Assembly (NCBI RefSeq): GCF_047124445.1
Contig: NZ_CP138921.1
Coordinates: 124,001 to 188,000, forward strand
Length of the DNA stretch: 64,000 nucleotides
Direction: 5' to 3'
DNA from: Shimia sp047124445
GTDB taxonomy: Bacteria; Pseudomonadota; Alphaproteobacteria; Rhodobacterales; Rhodobacteraceae
The notes beneath the pieces were generated by a model. That model worked only from the letters and a program-made list of their open reading frames with translations. It had not been told where the DNA came from and made no database searches. The translations under genes and the position numbers were made by a program. Positions within the stretch are counted from its first letter, which is position 1. Each line of letters starts with the position of its first letter. Below, piece by piece: positions 1 through 8,356 of this stretch.

Positions 1-716
1 TGAAACACGGCTTCCGCTTCTGCCAAATGTGCGCGCGAGTTGATGCCAAGTGTTTCGCTTTCATCACAAGAAACAGCTGTGACGCCAAGTCCACGTTTGC
101 GGGCCAATCCCACTGCGTCTGTCAGGTAGTATTCCCCTTGCGCGTTTTGCGGGGTGATCTCGTCAATCAGAGAAAACAATGTGGCGCGATCGGCCAGCAT
201 CACGCCGGAATTACAGAAGGTTACGGCACGTTCCTCATCGGAGGCATCGGCAAACTCGACGATTTGGTCGAGCTGATCACCGGACATGACAAGGCGTCCG
301 TATTTGCCTGGGTCTGCTGCCTCAAAGCCGAGCACCACAACGGCATTGTCGGCTTTGGTCGCCACCATTTTTTCAAGTGTTTCCGCTCTGACAAACGGGG
401 TGTCGCCAAAGAGGACAATCACATCGCCATCAAAGTCCTGCAGGGCTTCGCGACAAACATCGACGGCATGCGCGGTGCCGTTTTGCTCTTTCTGCTCCAC
501 TACGACGACATCTTCGTCAAACTCTTTAGCAGCGGTTTGCACCGCGTCAAATCCGTGACCGGCCACAACCACGGATCGGGAAGGCGACAAGGCCGCGCCC
601 GCTTGCATGGCATGGACCAGCATCGGCGCGTTTGCGATGGGATGAAGGACCTTCGGCAGGTCAGAATTCATCCGTGTGCCTTTGCCTGCGGCGAGGATGA
701 CAAGTGCGATGCTCAT
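1..716 (-). CDS. glmU: Bifunctional GlmU, N-terminal uridyltransferase part (cut by window edge)
   Basis: GlmU makes UDP-N-acetylglucosamine, the precursor of peptidoglycan and lipopolysaccharide, in the cytoplasm. Only the N-terminal pyrophosphorylase domain (about 238 residues) is inside the window; the left-handed beta-helix acetyltransferase domain would lie beyond position 1. Reading the minus strand from the ATG at 716 gives a protein beginning MSIALVILAAGKGTRM, the nucleotide-binding signature of the family, then KVLHPIANAPML and FGDTPFV, the loop around the metal-binding Asp. It is divergent from gph across a 134-bp gap, the usual Roseobacter-group neighbourhood. Identification is secure; the 3' end cannot be judged. 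Confidence 0.93.
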   Translation of the reverse strand, partial: MSIALVILAAGKGTRMNSDLPKVLHPIANAPMLVHAMQAGAALSPSRSVVVAGHGFDAVQTAAKEFDEDVVVVEQKEQNGTAHAVDVCREALQDFDGDVIVLFGDTPFVRAETLEKMVATKADNAVVVLGFEAADPGKYGRLVMSGDQLDQIVEFADASDEERAVTFCNSGVMLADRATLFSLIDEITPQNAQGEYYLTDAVGLARKRGLGVTAVSCDESETLGINSRAHLAEAEAVF

Positions 717-850
717 CTGATTTCTCTTTTATTTCGATTGTGCCCGTTTTATCCGAGTGCAGGAAGGGTGCAAGGCCAAGGGCCATCAATTCAGGTTGCG
801 CCTTGTAACAGCGCTGCGCGGGAACTCGCGCAGGCGGCAGGGAGCACGAC

Positions 851-1525
851 ATGAAGACCGTGGTTTTTGATTTGGACGGAACCCTGGCGGACACCAGCGG
901 CGATTTGATCGCGGCTGCCAACGTGTGCTTCCGCGACATGGGGCACGGCGATGTTTTGTCAGTGGGGACCGACGCTGGTGTTGCATTGCGTGGCGGGCGG
1001 CGCATGCTGACCGAGGGGCTGACCCGGCTTGGCGCTATGGATGAGGCCGTGATTGCAAAGTATTACCCTGTTCTTTTGGAAGCTTACGGCGGCGCAATTG
1101 CTGAGCATACTGTAATGTATGACGGTGCGATGGACGCAGTCGAGGTGCTCAAGTCTCAAGGCTACGGCGTTGGCATTTGCACAAACAAGCCTGAGGGATT
1201 GGCGGAACAGCTTCTGCAAGCGCTGGGCGTTCGGGATGCCTTCGGCGCGTTGGTCGGGGCAGACACATTGCCCGTGCGCAAACCGGATCCCTTGCCACTG
1301 GTGGAAACGGCGAAGCGGTTAAACGGCGACCCAGCGCAAACCTTGTTGGTTGGTGACAGTGATACCGACAGGAACACGGCCCGGGCGGCGGGTGTTCCGA
1401 GCGTTTTGGTGACATTTGGGCCAAGTGGCGAAGATATGGCGGCGTTGGAGCCCGAGGCGTTGTTGCATGACTACGAGGCTTTACCGCAAGTTGTGGCGGC
1501 GTTGATTGGGCGTAACCCTTCCTGA
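851..1525 (+). CDS. gph: Phosphoglycolate phosphatase-like HAD hydrolase
   Basis: A 224-residue haloacid-dehalogenase phosphatase, probably removing phosphate from 2-phosphoglycolate. Motif I is FDLDGTLADT with nucleophile Asp7 and acid/base Asp9; motif II is the Thr of GICTNKP; motif III/IV is GDSDTDRNTARAAG near residue 168. The cap domain sits between motifs I and II. Length fits the Gph/CbbZ family. The ATG at 851 follows a purine-rich AGGGAGC. It is divergent from glmU and is followed after 60 bp by an aminotransferase. HAD substrate assignment from sequence alone is uncertain; another small phosphomonoester is possible. Confidence 0.8.
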   Translation: MKTVVFDLDGTLADTSGDLIAAANVCFRDMGHGDVLSVGTDAGVALRGGRRMLTEGLTRLGAMDEAVIAKYYPVLLEAYGGAIAEHTVMYDGAMDAVEVLKSQGYGVGICTNKPEGLAEQLLQALGVRDAFGALVGADTLPVRKPDPLPLVETAKRLNGDPAQTLLVGDSDTDRNTARAAGVPSVLVTFGPSGEDMAALEPEALLHDYEALPQVVAALIGRNPS

Positions 1526-1585
1526 CATTCGGATGAGGCCATTTGCCTTTTACCTAGCCAAGCTTGAGAGATTGAGACCATCGAC

Positions 1586-2779
1586 ATGAGCGAGACATTC
1601 ACCGGGAACTTCACGCAGCAAGAGCCAATCTCTGAAGAGGCTATTGACGCAGCGGTTGCGGTTATGCGGGGCGGGCGGTTGCACCGTTACAACCTGTCAG
1701 AAGGCGAGCTTGGTGAAGTGTCGCAGCTTGAACAGGAGTTTGCGTCCCTGGTGGGAAGCAAGTTCTGTCTGGCCGTTGCTTCTGGTGGCTATGCTCTGGC
1801 CTGCGCGTTGCGGGCCATGCAAGTGCAACCCGGAGACCGTGTGCTAACCAACGCATTTACCTTGGCGCCGGTGCCAGGGGCGATTGCCAGTGTTGGTGCG
1901 GTGCCGGTTTTTGTTGGTGTTACAGAAGGGCTGGTTATCGACCTAGACGACCTAGAGGCCAAAGTGGGTCAGGCAGATGTGCTAATGTTATCGCATATGC
2001 GGGGGCATATTTGTGACATGGATGCCTTGATGGCGATCTGTGAGGCGCACGGCATTAAAGTGATTGAGGATTGTGCCCACACGATGGGCGGGGGCTGGAA
2101 AGGTGTAGCCTCGGGCCGCCATGGCGCTATGGCGTGTTATTCCACCCAAACCTACAAACACATCAATTCAGGCGAGGGTGGGTTCCTGATCAGCGATGAT
2201 GAGGAGTTGATGGCGCGGGCGGTCATGCTCTCCGGCAGCTACATGCTCTACGAGCGACATGGCGCGGCGCCTTCTACGGACGTTTTTGAGCGGGTTAAAT
2301 ATCACACGCCAAATGTCTCTGGCCGCATGGATCATCTGCGCGCCGCGATTTTGCGGCCTCAGTTACAGAACCTTGACGCGCAAGTAGACAACTGGAACGC
2401 GCGGCATGACATCTTGTTAGCTGGGCTACGCGACACCCCTGGTTTGACGGTGGTCGAGCGGCCGGAAGGGGAGGCCTACGTCGGAAGTTCCATTCAATTC
2501 CTGCTGTTGAATTGGACCGAAGCGCAAATTGGCGAGGCTTTGCGGCGCTGCGCCGAGCGCGGTGTCGAGCTCAAGTGGTTTGGTGGCGCGGAGCCGGTGG
2601 CCTTCACATCCCGCTACGACAGTTGGCGCTATGCGCCGTCTGAGGCGATGCCTGCAACTGACCGTATTCTAAAAGGCATTGTGGATATGCGCATCCCGCT
2701 GACGTTTTCCGAGGCGGATTGCGCTTTGATCGCGCGCATCATCCGGGCGGAAGTCAGCGCAGTGTACCAAGCTGGCTAA
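1586..2779 (+). CDS. DegT/DnrJ/EryC1/StrS family PLP-dependent aminotransferase
   Basis: A 397-residue fold-type I aminotransferase of the kind that aminates keto-sugars or related substrates. The PLP lysine is Lys191 in TYKHINSGEGG. Upstream it has the cofactor-phosphate loop (ASGGYALACALRAM) and the Asp of the VIEDCAHTMGGGW motif that contacts the PLP ring nitrogen. In the classical sugar aminotransferases the lysine sits in an S-x-K-x-x-x-x-GEGG motif, which is well kept here. The neighbours glmU and gph suggest cell-envelope or amino-sugar metabolism, but there are no other sugar-nucleotide genes beside it, so the substrate is open. It converges on arsC with 7 bp between the stops. Confidence 0.8.
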   Translation: MSETFTGNFTQQEPISEEAIDAAVAVMRGGRLHRYNLSEGELGEVSQLEQEFASLVGSKFCLAVASGGYALACALRAMQVQPGDRVLTNAFTLAPVPGAIASVGAVPVFVGVTEGLVIDLDDLEAKVGQADVLMLSHMRGHICDMDALMAICEAHGIKVIEDCAHTMGGGWKGVASGRHGAMACYSTQTYKHINSGEGGFLISDDEELMARAVMLSGSYMLYERHGAAPSTDVFERVKYHTPNVSGRMDHLRAAILRPQLQNLDAQVDNWNARHDILLAGLRDTPGLTVVERPEGEAYVGSSIQFLLLNWTEAQIGEALRRCAERGVELKWFGGAEPVAFTSRYDSWRYAPSEAMPATDRILKGIVDMRIPLTFSEADCALIARIIRAEVSAVYQAG

Positions 2780-2786
2780 GCTAGCC

Positions 2787-3125
2787 TCAAAGAATGTCGA
2801 GCGCGGCCTCGGGTGGGCGGCCCAAAGCGGCCTTGCCATTGGCCAATACGATTGGACGCTCGATCAGTTTGGGGTTTTCTGCCATCGCCGCCAACAAGGT
2901 GGCGTCATCATCGGACTTGGATAAACCCAATTCTTTGAACAAGGCCTCTTTCGGGCGCATCATGTCGATCACAGGTAGGCTTAGTAGTGCTTGCACCTCG
3001 GTGAGCTCTTGCAAGCTTGGGGCATCCTCAAGGTAACGCCGCACCGAGACTTCCCCCTTGGCTTCCATCAACGCGAGGGTTTGGCGTGATTTGGAGCACC
3101 GCGGGTTGTGCCAGATTGTGATCAT
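2787..3125 (-). CDS. arsC: ArsC-like reductase (arsenate reductase, glutaredoxin type)
   Basis: A 112-residue thioredoxin-fold protein starting MITIWHNPRCSKSRQTL. Cys10 in the HNPRCSKSR loop corresponds to the arsenate-reducing cysteine of E. coli plasmid ArsC, and the later RPIVLANGKAALGRPPE segment matches the conserved RP(I/V) and GRPP substrate-binding block. In the classical enzyme arsenate is reduced with glutathione and glutaredoxin. There is no arsB/arsH/arsR here; instead it is the downstream partner of pyrD (4-bp ATGA overlap at 3122-3125), a housekeeping context, so a role outside arsenic resistance is possible. Confidence 0.85.
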   Translation of the reverse strand: MITIWHNPRCSKSRQTLALMEAKGEVSVRRYLEDAPSLQELTEVQALLSLPVIDMMRPKEALFKELGLSKSDDDATLLAAMAENPKLIERPIVLANGKAALGRPPEAALDIL

Positions 3126-4189
3126 AGCCAGTCCTCTCGTTTGCTTCCAACGGCTTCTTCCACGTTGGCGAAGCCGTCCTTTTGCAGCAGTTTATCCAGG
3201 TCCCGAATGATGGTTTCCGCCACGGAAAACCCGCCATATACCAAGGCTGTATAGAGCTGCACCGCGCTCGCACCGGCGCAAATTTTTGCGTAGGCTTGCT
3301 CGGCAGATCCAATACCGCCAACGCCTACCAGTGGGATTGAACCGTCGGTGAGTTTGGACAGCTGGGCTAGAACCCGCGTGGATTTCTCAAAAAGTGGGGC
3401 GCCGGACAGGCCGCCAGCCTGATCTTTGTCTGCGCTTTGCAGACCTTCGCGGGACAACGTCGTATTGGTGGCGATGATGGCATCCAACTGGCTTTCCACC
3501 GCCACTTCCGCAATTTCTGCCAATTCGTCGTGGGTCAGATCGGGCGCGATTTTCAGGAACACCGGAATTTTTCGCTCAAGAGCGTCTCGTGTTTCCATCA
3601 CGCCAGCCAAGAGAGCAGACAGGGCAGCTTTACCCTGCAAATCCCGCAGCTTCTCTGTGTTGGGGGAACTGACGTTGACGGTAGCAAAATCCAGATGCGC
3701 GCCGCAATGCGCCAGCACGCGGGCGAAGTCTTCGGCGCGGTTCTCGCTGTCCTTGTTGGCCCCGAGGTTGAGGCCAATCACAGCGTTGCGCGGGCGTTGC
3801 GTAAGACGGCTGCCGATGGCCTCCATGCCGTCGTTGTTAAACCCAAACCGATTGATGGCGGCCTTGTCTTCGGACAAGCGGAATAGGCGGGGTTTCGGGT
3901 TGCCCGGTTGCGGACGAGGCGTTGCGGCGCCAACTTCTACAAAGCCGAAGCCAGATTTGGAAAGCGCATCTAATGCGGTGGCGTTTTTGTCAAACCCCGC
4001 AGCTAGCCCAACAGGGTTGGGCAGATCGAGACCTGCAAGCGTGGTTTTGAGGCGCGGCGAGGTGATCTCGCCCGGCGCATTGCCGAAGCCCATTTCCAGA
4101 GCCTTCAGGGCCATGCCGTGAGATTTTTCAGGGTCCATGCTCCGCAGGACGTTCATGCCAACAGTTTCAAGGCTGCGTTTCAGGCTCAT
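3122..4189 (-). CDS. pyrD: Dihydroorotate dehydrogenase, quinone-dependent (class 2)
   Basis: A 355-residue FMN enzyme oxidising dihydroorotate to orotate in pyrimidine synthesis and passing electrons to the quinone pool. The first 40 or so residues form the membrane-associating N-terminal helices that mark class 2 enzymes. The core shows NPVGLAAGFDKN, VGAATPRPQPGNPKPRLFRL, INRFGFNNDG, NVSSPNTEKLRDLQ (catalytic Ser loop), KIAPDL, ATNTT and the FMN-phosphate site VGVGGI. It lies in a compact minus-strand unit: the upstream DUF952 gene overlaps its start by 4 bp and arsC overlaps its stop. Confidence 0.96.
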   Translation of the reverse strand: MSLKRSLETVGMNVLRSMDPEKSHGMALKALEMGFGNAPGEITSPRLKTTLAGLDLPNPVGLAAGFDKNATALDALSKSGFGFVEVGAATPRPQPGNPKPRLFRLSEDKAAINRFGFNNDGMEAIGSRLTQRPRNAVIGLNLGANKDSENRAEDFARVLAHCGAHLDFATVNVSSPNTEKLRDLQGKAALSALLAGVMETRDALERKIPVFLKIAPDLTHDELAEIAEVAVESQLDAIIATNTTLSREGLQSADKDQAGGLSGAPLFEKSTRVLAQLSKLTDGSIPLVGVGGIGSAEQAYAKICAGASAVQLYTALVYGGFSVAETIIRDLDKLLQKDGFANVEEAVGSKREDWL

Positions 4190-4527
4190 GACAACACTCC
4201 GGCCGGGAATTCGTGCTTACCTTCAACCAGCGGCAGAGGCTGAGCCCAGGTCACATCGGTTAGGCGCAGTTCGCGATAAAGGTGCGGGAACTCGGCGCCT
4301 CCACGGGAGACCTCCCACTTCAGATCATCGCCCATCGGGTCGCTTTCACAGGCCAGCAGGAATAGGTTTTCCTCGCCTGCAAAGTGTTTTGCAGCGGTTT
4401 CGGCGGCTTGCGCGGCGGTGGAGAAATGCACGTAGCCATCGGCCACATCAACAGGCGCGCCCACGGAGTGCCCTACGGCCCGCAGCGCCGCCCATTCGTC
4501 GGAGCGGAATATCTTGAAGATCAGCAT
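4186..4527 (-). CDS. DUF952 family protein
   Basis: A 113-residue protein beginning MLIFKIFRSDEWAALRAVGH. DUF952 proteins typically start in this way and continue with a GYVHFST motif, visible here as DGYVHFSTAAQAAETAAKHF. The function of the family is not known to me. I chose the ATG at 4527 over a TTG at 4542 because it fits the family start and has a GAGCAGG sequence just upstream. It is first in the minus-strand DUF952-pyrD-arsC unit and overlaps pyrD by 4 bp (ATGA). Confidence 0.8.
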   Translation of the reverse strand: MLIFKIFRSDEWAALRAVGHSVGAPVDVADGYVHFSTAAQAAETAAKHFAGEENLFLLACESDPMGDDLKWEVSRGGAEFPHLYRELRLTDVTWAQPLPLVEGKHEFPAGVLS

Positions 4528-4649
4528 GGCCTGCTCATGCAACGGACACGGCGCAAGGTCAAGCGCGACACGAATTGTTAAATCTTTGACATTTGAGCCG
4601 ATTAAACGGCACGATATTGACTGAACGATAAAAAGAGAGGGGATTCTCC

Positions 4650-6209
4650 ATGATTACTCGACTGATGACAGGGGCGGCAGCACTGGCCGTAACGGCCGGA
4701 ATGGCCGCGGCGGACTACACGCTGACGATTTTGCACACCAATGATTTTCACGCCCGTTTTGAGCCAATCTCCAAATACGACTCCGGTTGTAGCGAAGACT
4801 CCAATGCTGAAGGCAAGTGCTTTGGCGGTTCCGCGCGTCTGGTGACTGCGCTGGCGGATGCGCGTGCGCGCTCCAACAACTCGATCCTCGTGGATGGCGG
4901 TGACCAATTCCAGGGCACGCTGTTCTATACATATTACAAGGGCAAGCTTGCTGCAGAGATGATGAACAAGCTTGGCTACGACGGCATGACCGTGGGCAAC
5001 CACGAGTTTGACGATGGCCCGGAAGTGCTGCGCGGCTTTATGGACGCGGTTGATTTCCCTGTGTTGATGTCCAACGCGGACTTCTCTGGTGAAGAGCTGC
5101 TGGCAGACAAGCTGCTGAAGTCGACCGTGATCGAACGTGGCGGCGAGAAGATTGGCCTGATTGGCCTGACGCCCCAGGACACCGATGAACTGGCGAGCCC
5201 CGGCCCAAACGTTATCTTCACCGACCCTTCCGAGGCGGTGCAGGGTGAAGTTGATAAGCTCACCGAAATGGGCGTCAACAAGATCATCGTGCTGAGCCAC
5301 TCCGGCTATGGTGTGGATCAGAAGGTTGCGGCCAACACGACCGGTGTTGACGTGATTGTAGGCGGCCACACCAACACACTGCTGTCCAACACTTCCGATC
5401 GCGCAGAAGGCCCGTATCCAACTATGGTTGGCAACACCGCAATTGTGTCGGCTTATGCCTACGGCAAATTCCTCGGCGAGTTGAACGTGACTTTCAACGA
5501 TGCAGGCGAAATTGTTGAAGCTGCTGGTGAGCCGATCATCATGGATGCGGCCGTTGCAGAAGACGAAGCCACCAAGGCGCGCATCGCCGAAGCAGCAGCG
5601 CCGCTGGATGAAATCCGCAACCGTGTTGTGGCAGAGGCGGCGGAAGCCATTGACGGCGAACGTGGTTCCTGCCGTGCGGCAGAGTGCACCATGGGCAACC
5701 TGATCGCGGACGCCATGCTCGACCGTGTGAAAGACCAGGGAGTTCAGATCGCCATCCAGAACGGTGGCGGTATCCGTGCTTCCATCGATGCGGGCGAAGT
5801 CACCATGGGTGAAGTACTGACCGTGCTGCCGTTCCAGAACACTCTGTCCACCTTCCAGGTGACCGGTGAAACCATTGTTGCGGCTCTGGAAAACGGTGTG
5901 AGCCAGCATGAAGAAGGCGCTGGTCGATTCCCTCAGGTTGCGGGCATGTCTTATGCCTTTGACGCAAGCAAAGAAGCCGGTTCCCGCGTAAGCGACGTGA
6001 TGGTTGGCGGTGAGCCAATCGACATGGGCAAGCTCTACAGCGTGGTGTCCAACAACTACGTGCGCAATGGCGGTGACGGCTACAAAATGTTCCGTGACGC
6101 GCAGAACGCCTATGATTTTGGTCCAGACCTAGCTGACGTAACTGCCGAATACCTGGCGGCCAAAGGCCCATTCAAGCCTTACTTGGACGGTCGTATCACC
6201 GTCAAATAA
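4650..6209 (+). CDS. Secreted 5'-nucleotidase / UshA-type metallophosphoesterase
   Basis: A 519-residue periplasmic enzyme. A signal peptide ends near residue 22 (ALAVTAGMAAA). The N-terminal dinuclear metal domain carries HTNDFHARFEP, DGGDQFQGT, GNHEFDDG, LSHSGYGVD and VGGHTNT; the C-terminal substrate domain carries NGGGIRASIDAGEVTMGEVLTVLPFQNTL. These enzymes release phosphate from external nucleotides so that the nucleoside or phosphate can be taken up. It is a single-gene unit: divergent from DUF952 and closed by a strong terminator at 6232-6265. Exact specificity (AMP, UDP-sugar or other) cannot be told. Confidence 0.92.
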   Translation: MITRLMTGAAALAVTAGMAAADYTLTILHTNDFHARFEPISKYDSGCSEDSNAEGKCFGGSARLVTALADARARSNNSILVDGGDQFQGTLFYTYYKGKLAAEMMNKLGYDGMTVGNHEFDDGPEVLRGFMDAVDFPVLMSNADFSGEELLADKLLKSTVIERGGEKIGLIGLTPQDTDELASPGPNVIFTDPSEAVQGEVDKLTEMGVNKIIVLSHSGYGVDQKVAANTTGVDVIVGGHTNTLLSNTSDRAEGPYPTMVGNTAIVSAYAYGKFLGELNVTFNDAGEIVEAAGEPIIMDAAVAEDEATKARIAEAAAPLDEIRNRVVAEAAEAIDGERGSCRAAECTMGNLIADAMLDRVKDQGVQIAIQNGGGIRASIDAGEVTMGEVLTVLPFQNTLSTFQVTGETIVAALENGVSQHEEGAGRFPQVAGMSYAFDASKEAGSRVSDVMVGGEPIDMGKLYSVVSNNYVRNGGDGYKMFRDAQNAYDFGPDLADVTAEYLAAKGPFKPYLDGRITVK

Positions 6210-6231
6210 GGTGTTTGACTTGACGATCTTT

Positions 6232-6265
6232 GCCCTCGCCAGGAAACTGGCGGGGGCTTTCTTTT
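6232..6265 (+). terminator. Intrinsic terminator after the 5'-nucleotidase gene
   Basis: An 11-bp stem, arms 6232-6242 and 6247-6257 with one G-T pair, closed by a GAAA tetraloop and followed by TTTCTTTT. It starts 22 bp after the nucleotidase stop and ends just before the next gene's ribosome-binding region. Confidence 0.9.
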
Positions 6266-6274
6266 GAGGCAGGC

Positions 6275-6580
6275 ATGGATCATCCCCTTATTGATTTGAT
6301 CAACCAGAAAATCCGCGAGGCGGAGGAGGCTGGCGACTTCGACAATCTGGAAGGGGCGGGGAAACCGCTGCCTAAAGAAGACGATCCGGAAAATGCATTG
6401 CTCAACCGGCTGGTAAAGGAAGCCGGCGGCGTGCCGGAGTTTGTGTCGCTATCGCGTGAGTTGGCTAAGCTCCGAGAGGAATTGCGAGAAACTGGAGACC
6501 GGATCCGGCGGCAAGAGATTATGAAAGAGATGTCGATGATGGACGCCAGGATCGAACTGGCGCGGAAGGCCAATCGCTGA
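6275..6580 (+). CDS. DUF1992 (DnaJ-homologue-associated) family protein
   Basis: A 101-residue, highly charged protein starting MDHPLIDLINQKIREAEEAGDFDNLEGAGKPL; the PLID..I..KI.EA...G.FDNL.G.GKPL pattern is the DUF1992 signature also seen in the DNAJC28 family. The rest is predicted helical (SRELAKLREELRETGDRIRRQEIM). Molecular role unknown. The ATG at 6275 was chosen because the domain begins there; an upstream in-frame start at 6230 would run through the terminator. The stop overlaps the start of the SRAP gene (TGATG). Confidence 0.82.
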   Translation: MDHPLIDLINQKIREAEEAGDFDNLEGAGKPLPKEDDPENALLNRLVKEAGGVPEFVSLSRELAKLREELRETGDRIRRQEIMKEMSMMDARIELARKANR

Positions 6581-7236
6581 TGTGCGGACGGTTTGCGATC
6601 ACCTTGCCGACCGATGCCATGGCGCAGTTATTTGCGGCCACACCTGCCAACAACCTGCCCGAGGTGCCCAACTTCAATGTGTGCCCCACCAATCAGATCC
6701 ATGTGGTTTTGGGCGAGGGGGCAGCGGCGCGGCGGTTGGTCTCGATGCGCTGGGGCTTTATCCCGCATTGGTACAAAACGGCTACGGACGGGCCGTTGCT
6801 GATAAATGCGCGGGCGGAGACTTTGGCGGAAAAGCCTGCGTTTAGACAAGCCTGTCGGGAACGGCGGTGCTTGATCCCGGTGACAGGGTTTTATGAATGG
6901 ACCAAAGACAGCGAGGGGATGCGCTGGCCGTGGTACATCTCCGCCGGTGCGCCCTTGGCCTTGGCTGGTGTGTGGCAGGAATGGACGCAGGGCGAAGAGG
7001 CCATGAGTACCTGCGCGATAGTGACCACCTCAGCCAATGAAACCATCTCCCAAGTCCACCACCGGATGCCCGTGGTGATTGACGAGGGCGATTGGGGGTT
7101 GTGGCTTGGTGAGCAGGGGCATGGGGCGGCCACTCTGATGAAGGCGGCGAAAGAGGATCTCCTGTCTTTTCATCAGGTTGATCGTGCGGTGAACTCCAAT
7201 CGTGCGGCAGGGTCTGCGTTGATCGAGCCGATCTAG
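6580..7236 (+). CDS. SOS response-associated peptidase (SRAP/YedK/HMCES family)
   Basis: A 218-residue SRAP-domain protein. YedK/HMCES proteins form a covalent thiazolidine link through Cys2 to abasic sites in single-stranded DNA and so protect them. The essential N-terminal MCGRF is present, as are NARAET, the GFYEW motif with the conserved Glu, and HHRMP with the catalytic His. Removal of the initiator Met is needed to expose Cys2, which makes this start unambiguous. It is translationally coupled (TGATG) to the DUF1992 gene. I see no LexA box that I would defend upstream. Confidence 0.92.
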   Translation: MCGRFAITLPTDAMAQLFAATPANNLPEVPNFNVCPTNQIHVVLGEGAAARRLVSMRWGFIPHWYKTATDGPLLINARAETLAEKPAFRQACRERRCLIPVTGFYEWTKDSEGMRWPWYISAGAPLALAGVWQEWTQGEEAMSTCAIVTTSANETISQVHHRMPVVIDEGDWGLWLGEQGHGAATLMKAAKEDLLSFHQVDRAVNSNRAAGSALIEPI

Positions 7237-7371
7237 TATTCGATTTTTGGCGAAGGTCCGGGGTGGATTTTCAAGAAAACTGCGACAATCCTTCAGCTTC
7301 AGAAGGGCCGGTAGTGCCTTGGCGTCACGCAGTTGGCCTGAGATGATGGGATGAACTTTTTGGAGGGTCCC

Positions 7372-8190
7372 ATGTCCCGGTCTTCGTATTACGCACCTCA
7401 AGGTGGCTTGCCGCCTCAAACCCAATTGCTCACCGACAGAGCGATGTTCACCGAGAGTTTTGCGGTGATCCCGAAAGGCACGCTCACCGATATCGTGACG
7501 TCCAACTTGCCATTCTGGAACGATACGCGAGTCTGGGTGATTGCCCGGCCGATGAGCGGGTTTTCCGAGACGTTTTCGCACTACATTGCCGAAGTCGCAC
7601 CCGGCGGTGGTAGCGAGAAACCCGAGCTGCACCCGGAAGCGCAAGGTGTGTTGTTTGTGGTTGAAGGCAGCGTGGTTGTGACCATTGAAGGTGCGCGCCA
7701 CGAGCTTGGAGATGGCGGCTATGCTTACCTGCCAGCGGGCAGTGCCTGGACGCTGAAGAACGACAGTGATGCGCCAGCCAAGTTCCACTGGGTTCGTAAG
7801 AAATATGAAGCGGTTGAGGGGATTGAGGCGCCAGAGGCCTTTGTCACCTCCGATGCGGATACACCAATCAACTACATGCCGGACACGGATGGCAAATGGG
7901 GCACCACGCGCTTTGTGGAGCCAGACGATCTGCGCCATGACATGCACGTTAATATCGTGACCTTTGAGCCGGGTGGGGTGATCCCGTTCCTTGAAACTCA
8001 CGTGATGGAGCACGGGCTCTATGTGTTGGAAGGTAAGGCGGTCTACAAACTCAACCAAGATTGGGTCGAGGTTGAGGCGGGCGATTACATGTGGCTGCGT
8101 GCCTTCTGCCCGCAGGCCTGTTACGCGGGTGGACCGGGCAAGTTCCGCTATCTGCTCTACAAAGATGTGAACCGCCATATGGCGCTTTGA
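7372..8190 (+). CDS. allE: (S)-ureidoglycine aminohydrolase, bicupin
   Basis: A 272-residue two-cupin protein. (S)-ureidoglycine aminohydrolase releases ammonia from ureidoglycine in the late purine/allantoin degradation pathway using a Mn-binding cupin. The first cupin holds HPEAQGVLFVVEGSV, the second THVMEHGLYVLEGKAVY with the metal-binding His and Glu residues. YYAPQGGLPPQT at the N-terminus and LLYKDVNRHM at the C-terminus are family hallmarks. The ATG at 7372 is preferred over 7351 because GGAGG lies at 7362-7366, five bases before it. No other ureide genes are in the window. Confidence 0.85.
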   Translation: MSRSSYYAPQGGLPPQTQLLTDRAMFTESFAVIPKGTLTDIVTSNLPFWNDTRVWVIARPMSGFSETFSHYIAEVAPGGGSEKPELHPEAQGVLFVVEGSVVVTIEGARHELGDGGYAYLPAGSAWTLKNDSDAPAKFHWVRKKYEAVEGIEAPEAFVTSDADTPINYMPDTDGKWGTTRFVEPDDLRHDMHVNIVTFEPGGVIPFLETHVMEHGLYVLEGKAVYKLNQDWVEVEAGDYMWLRAFCPQACYAGGPGKFRYLLYKDVNRHMAL

Positions 8191-8356
8191 GGCGGCATTA
8201 TTGGTGTTTTGCCAGCAACTGATTGGGTTGTGGCAAAATGCCTGCGCTTGATAGCGATAACAAAAGCATGTGGGCGGATTTTCCGCCCCTTTGGGGGTGG
8301 CAATTGCAGAGCAAACCCTATCAATTGGCCTTTCAGGACAAAATGGAACGCGTGTC

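Noticed and set aside
4586..4591. TTGACA as a -35 box before the 5'-nucleotidase gene
   Set aside because: No acceptable -10 hexamer at 16-18 bp; a promoter is likely in this gap but I cannot place it.
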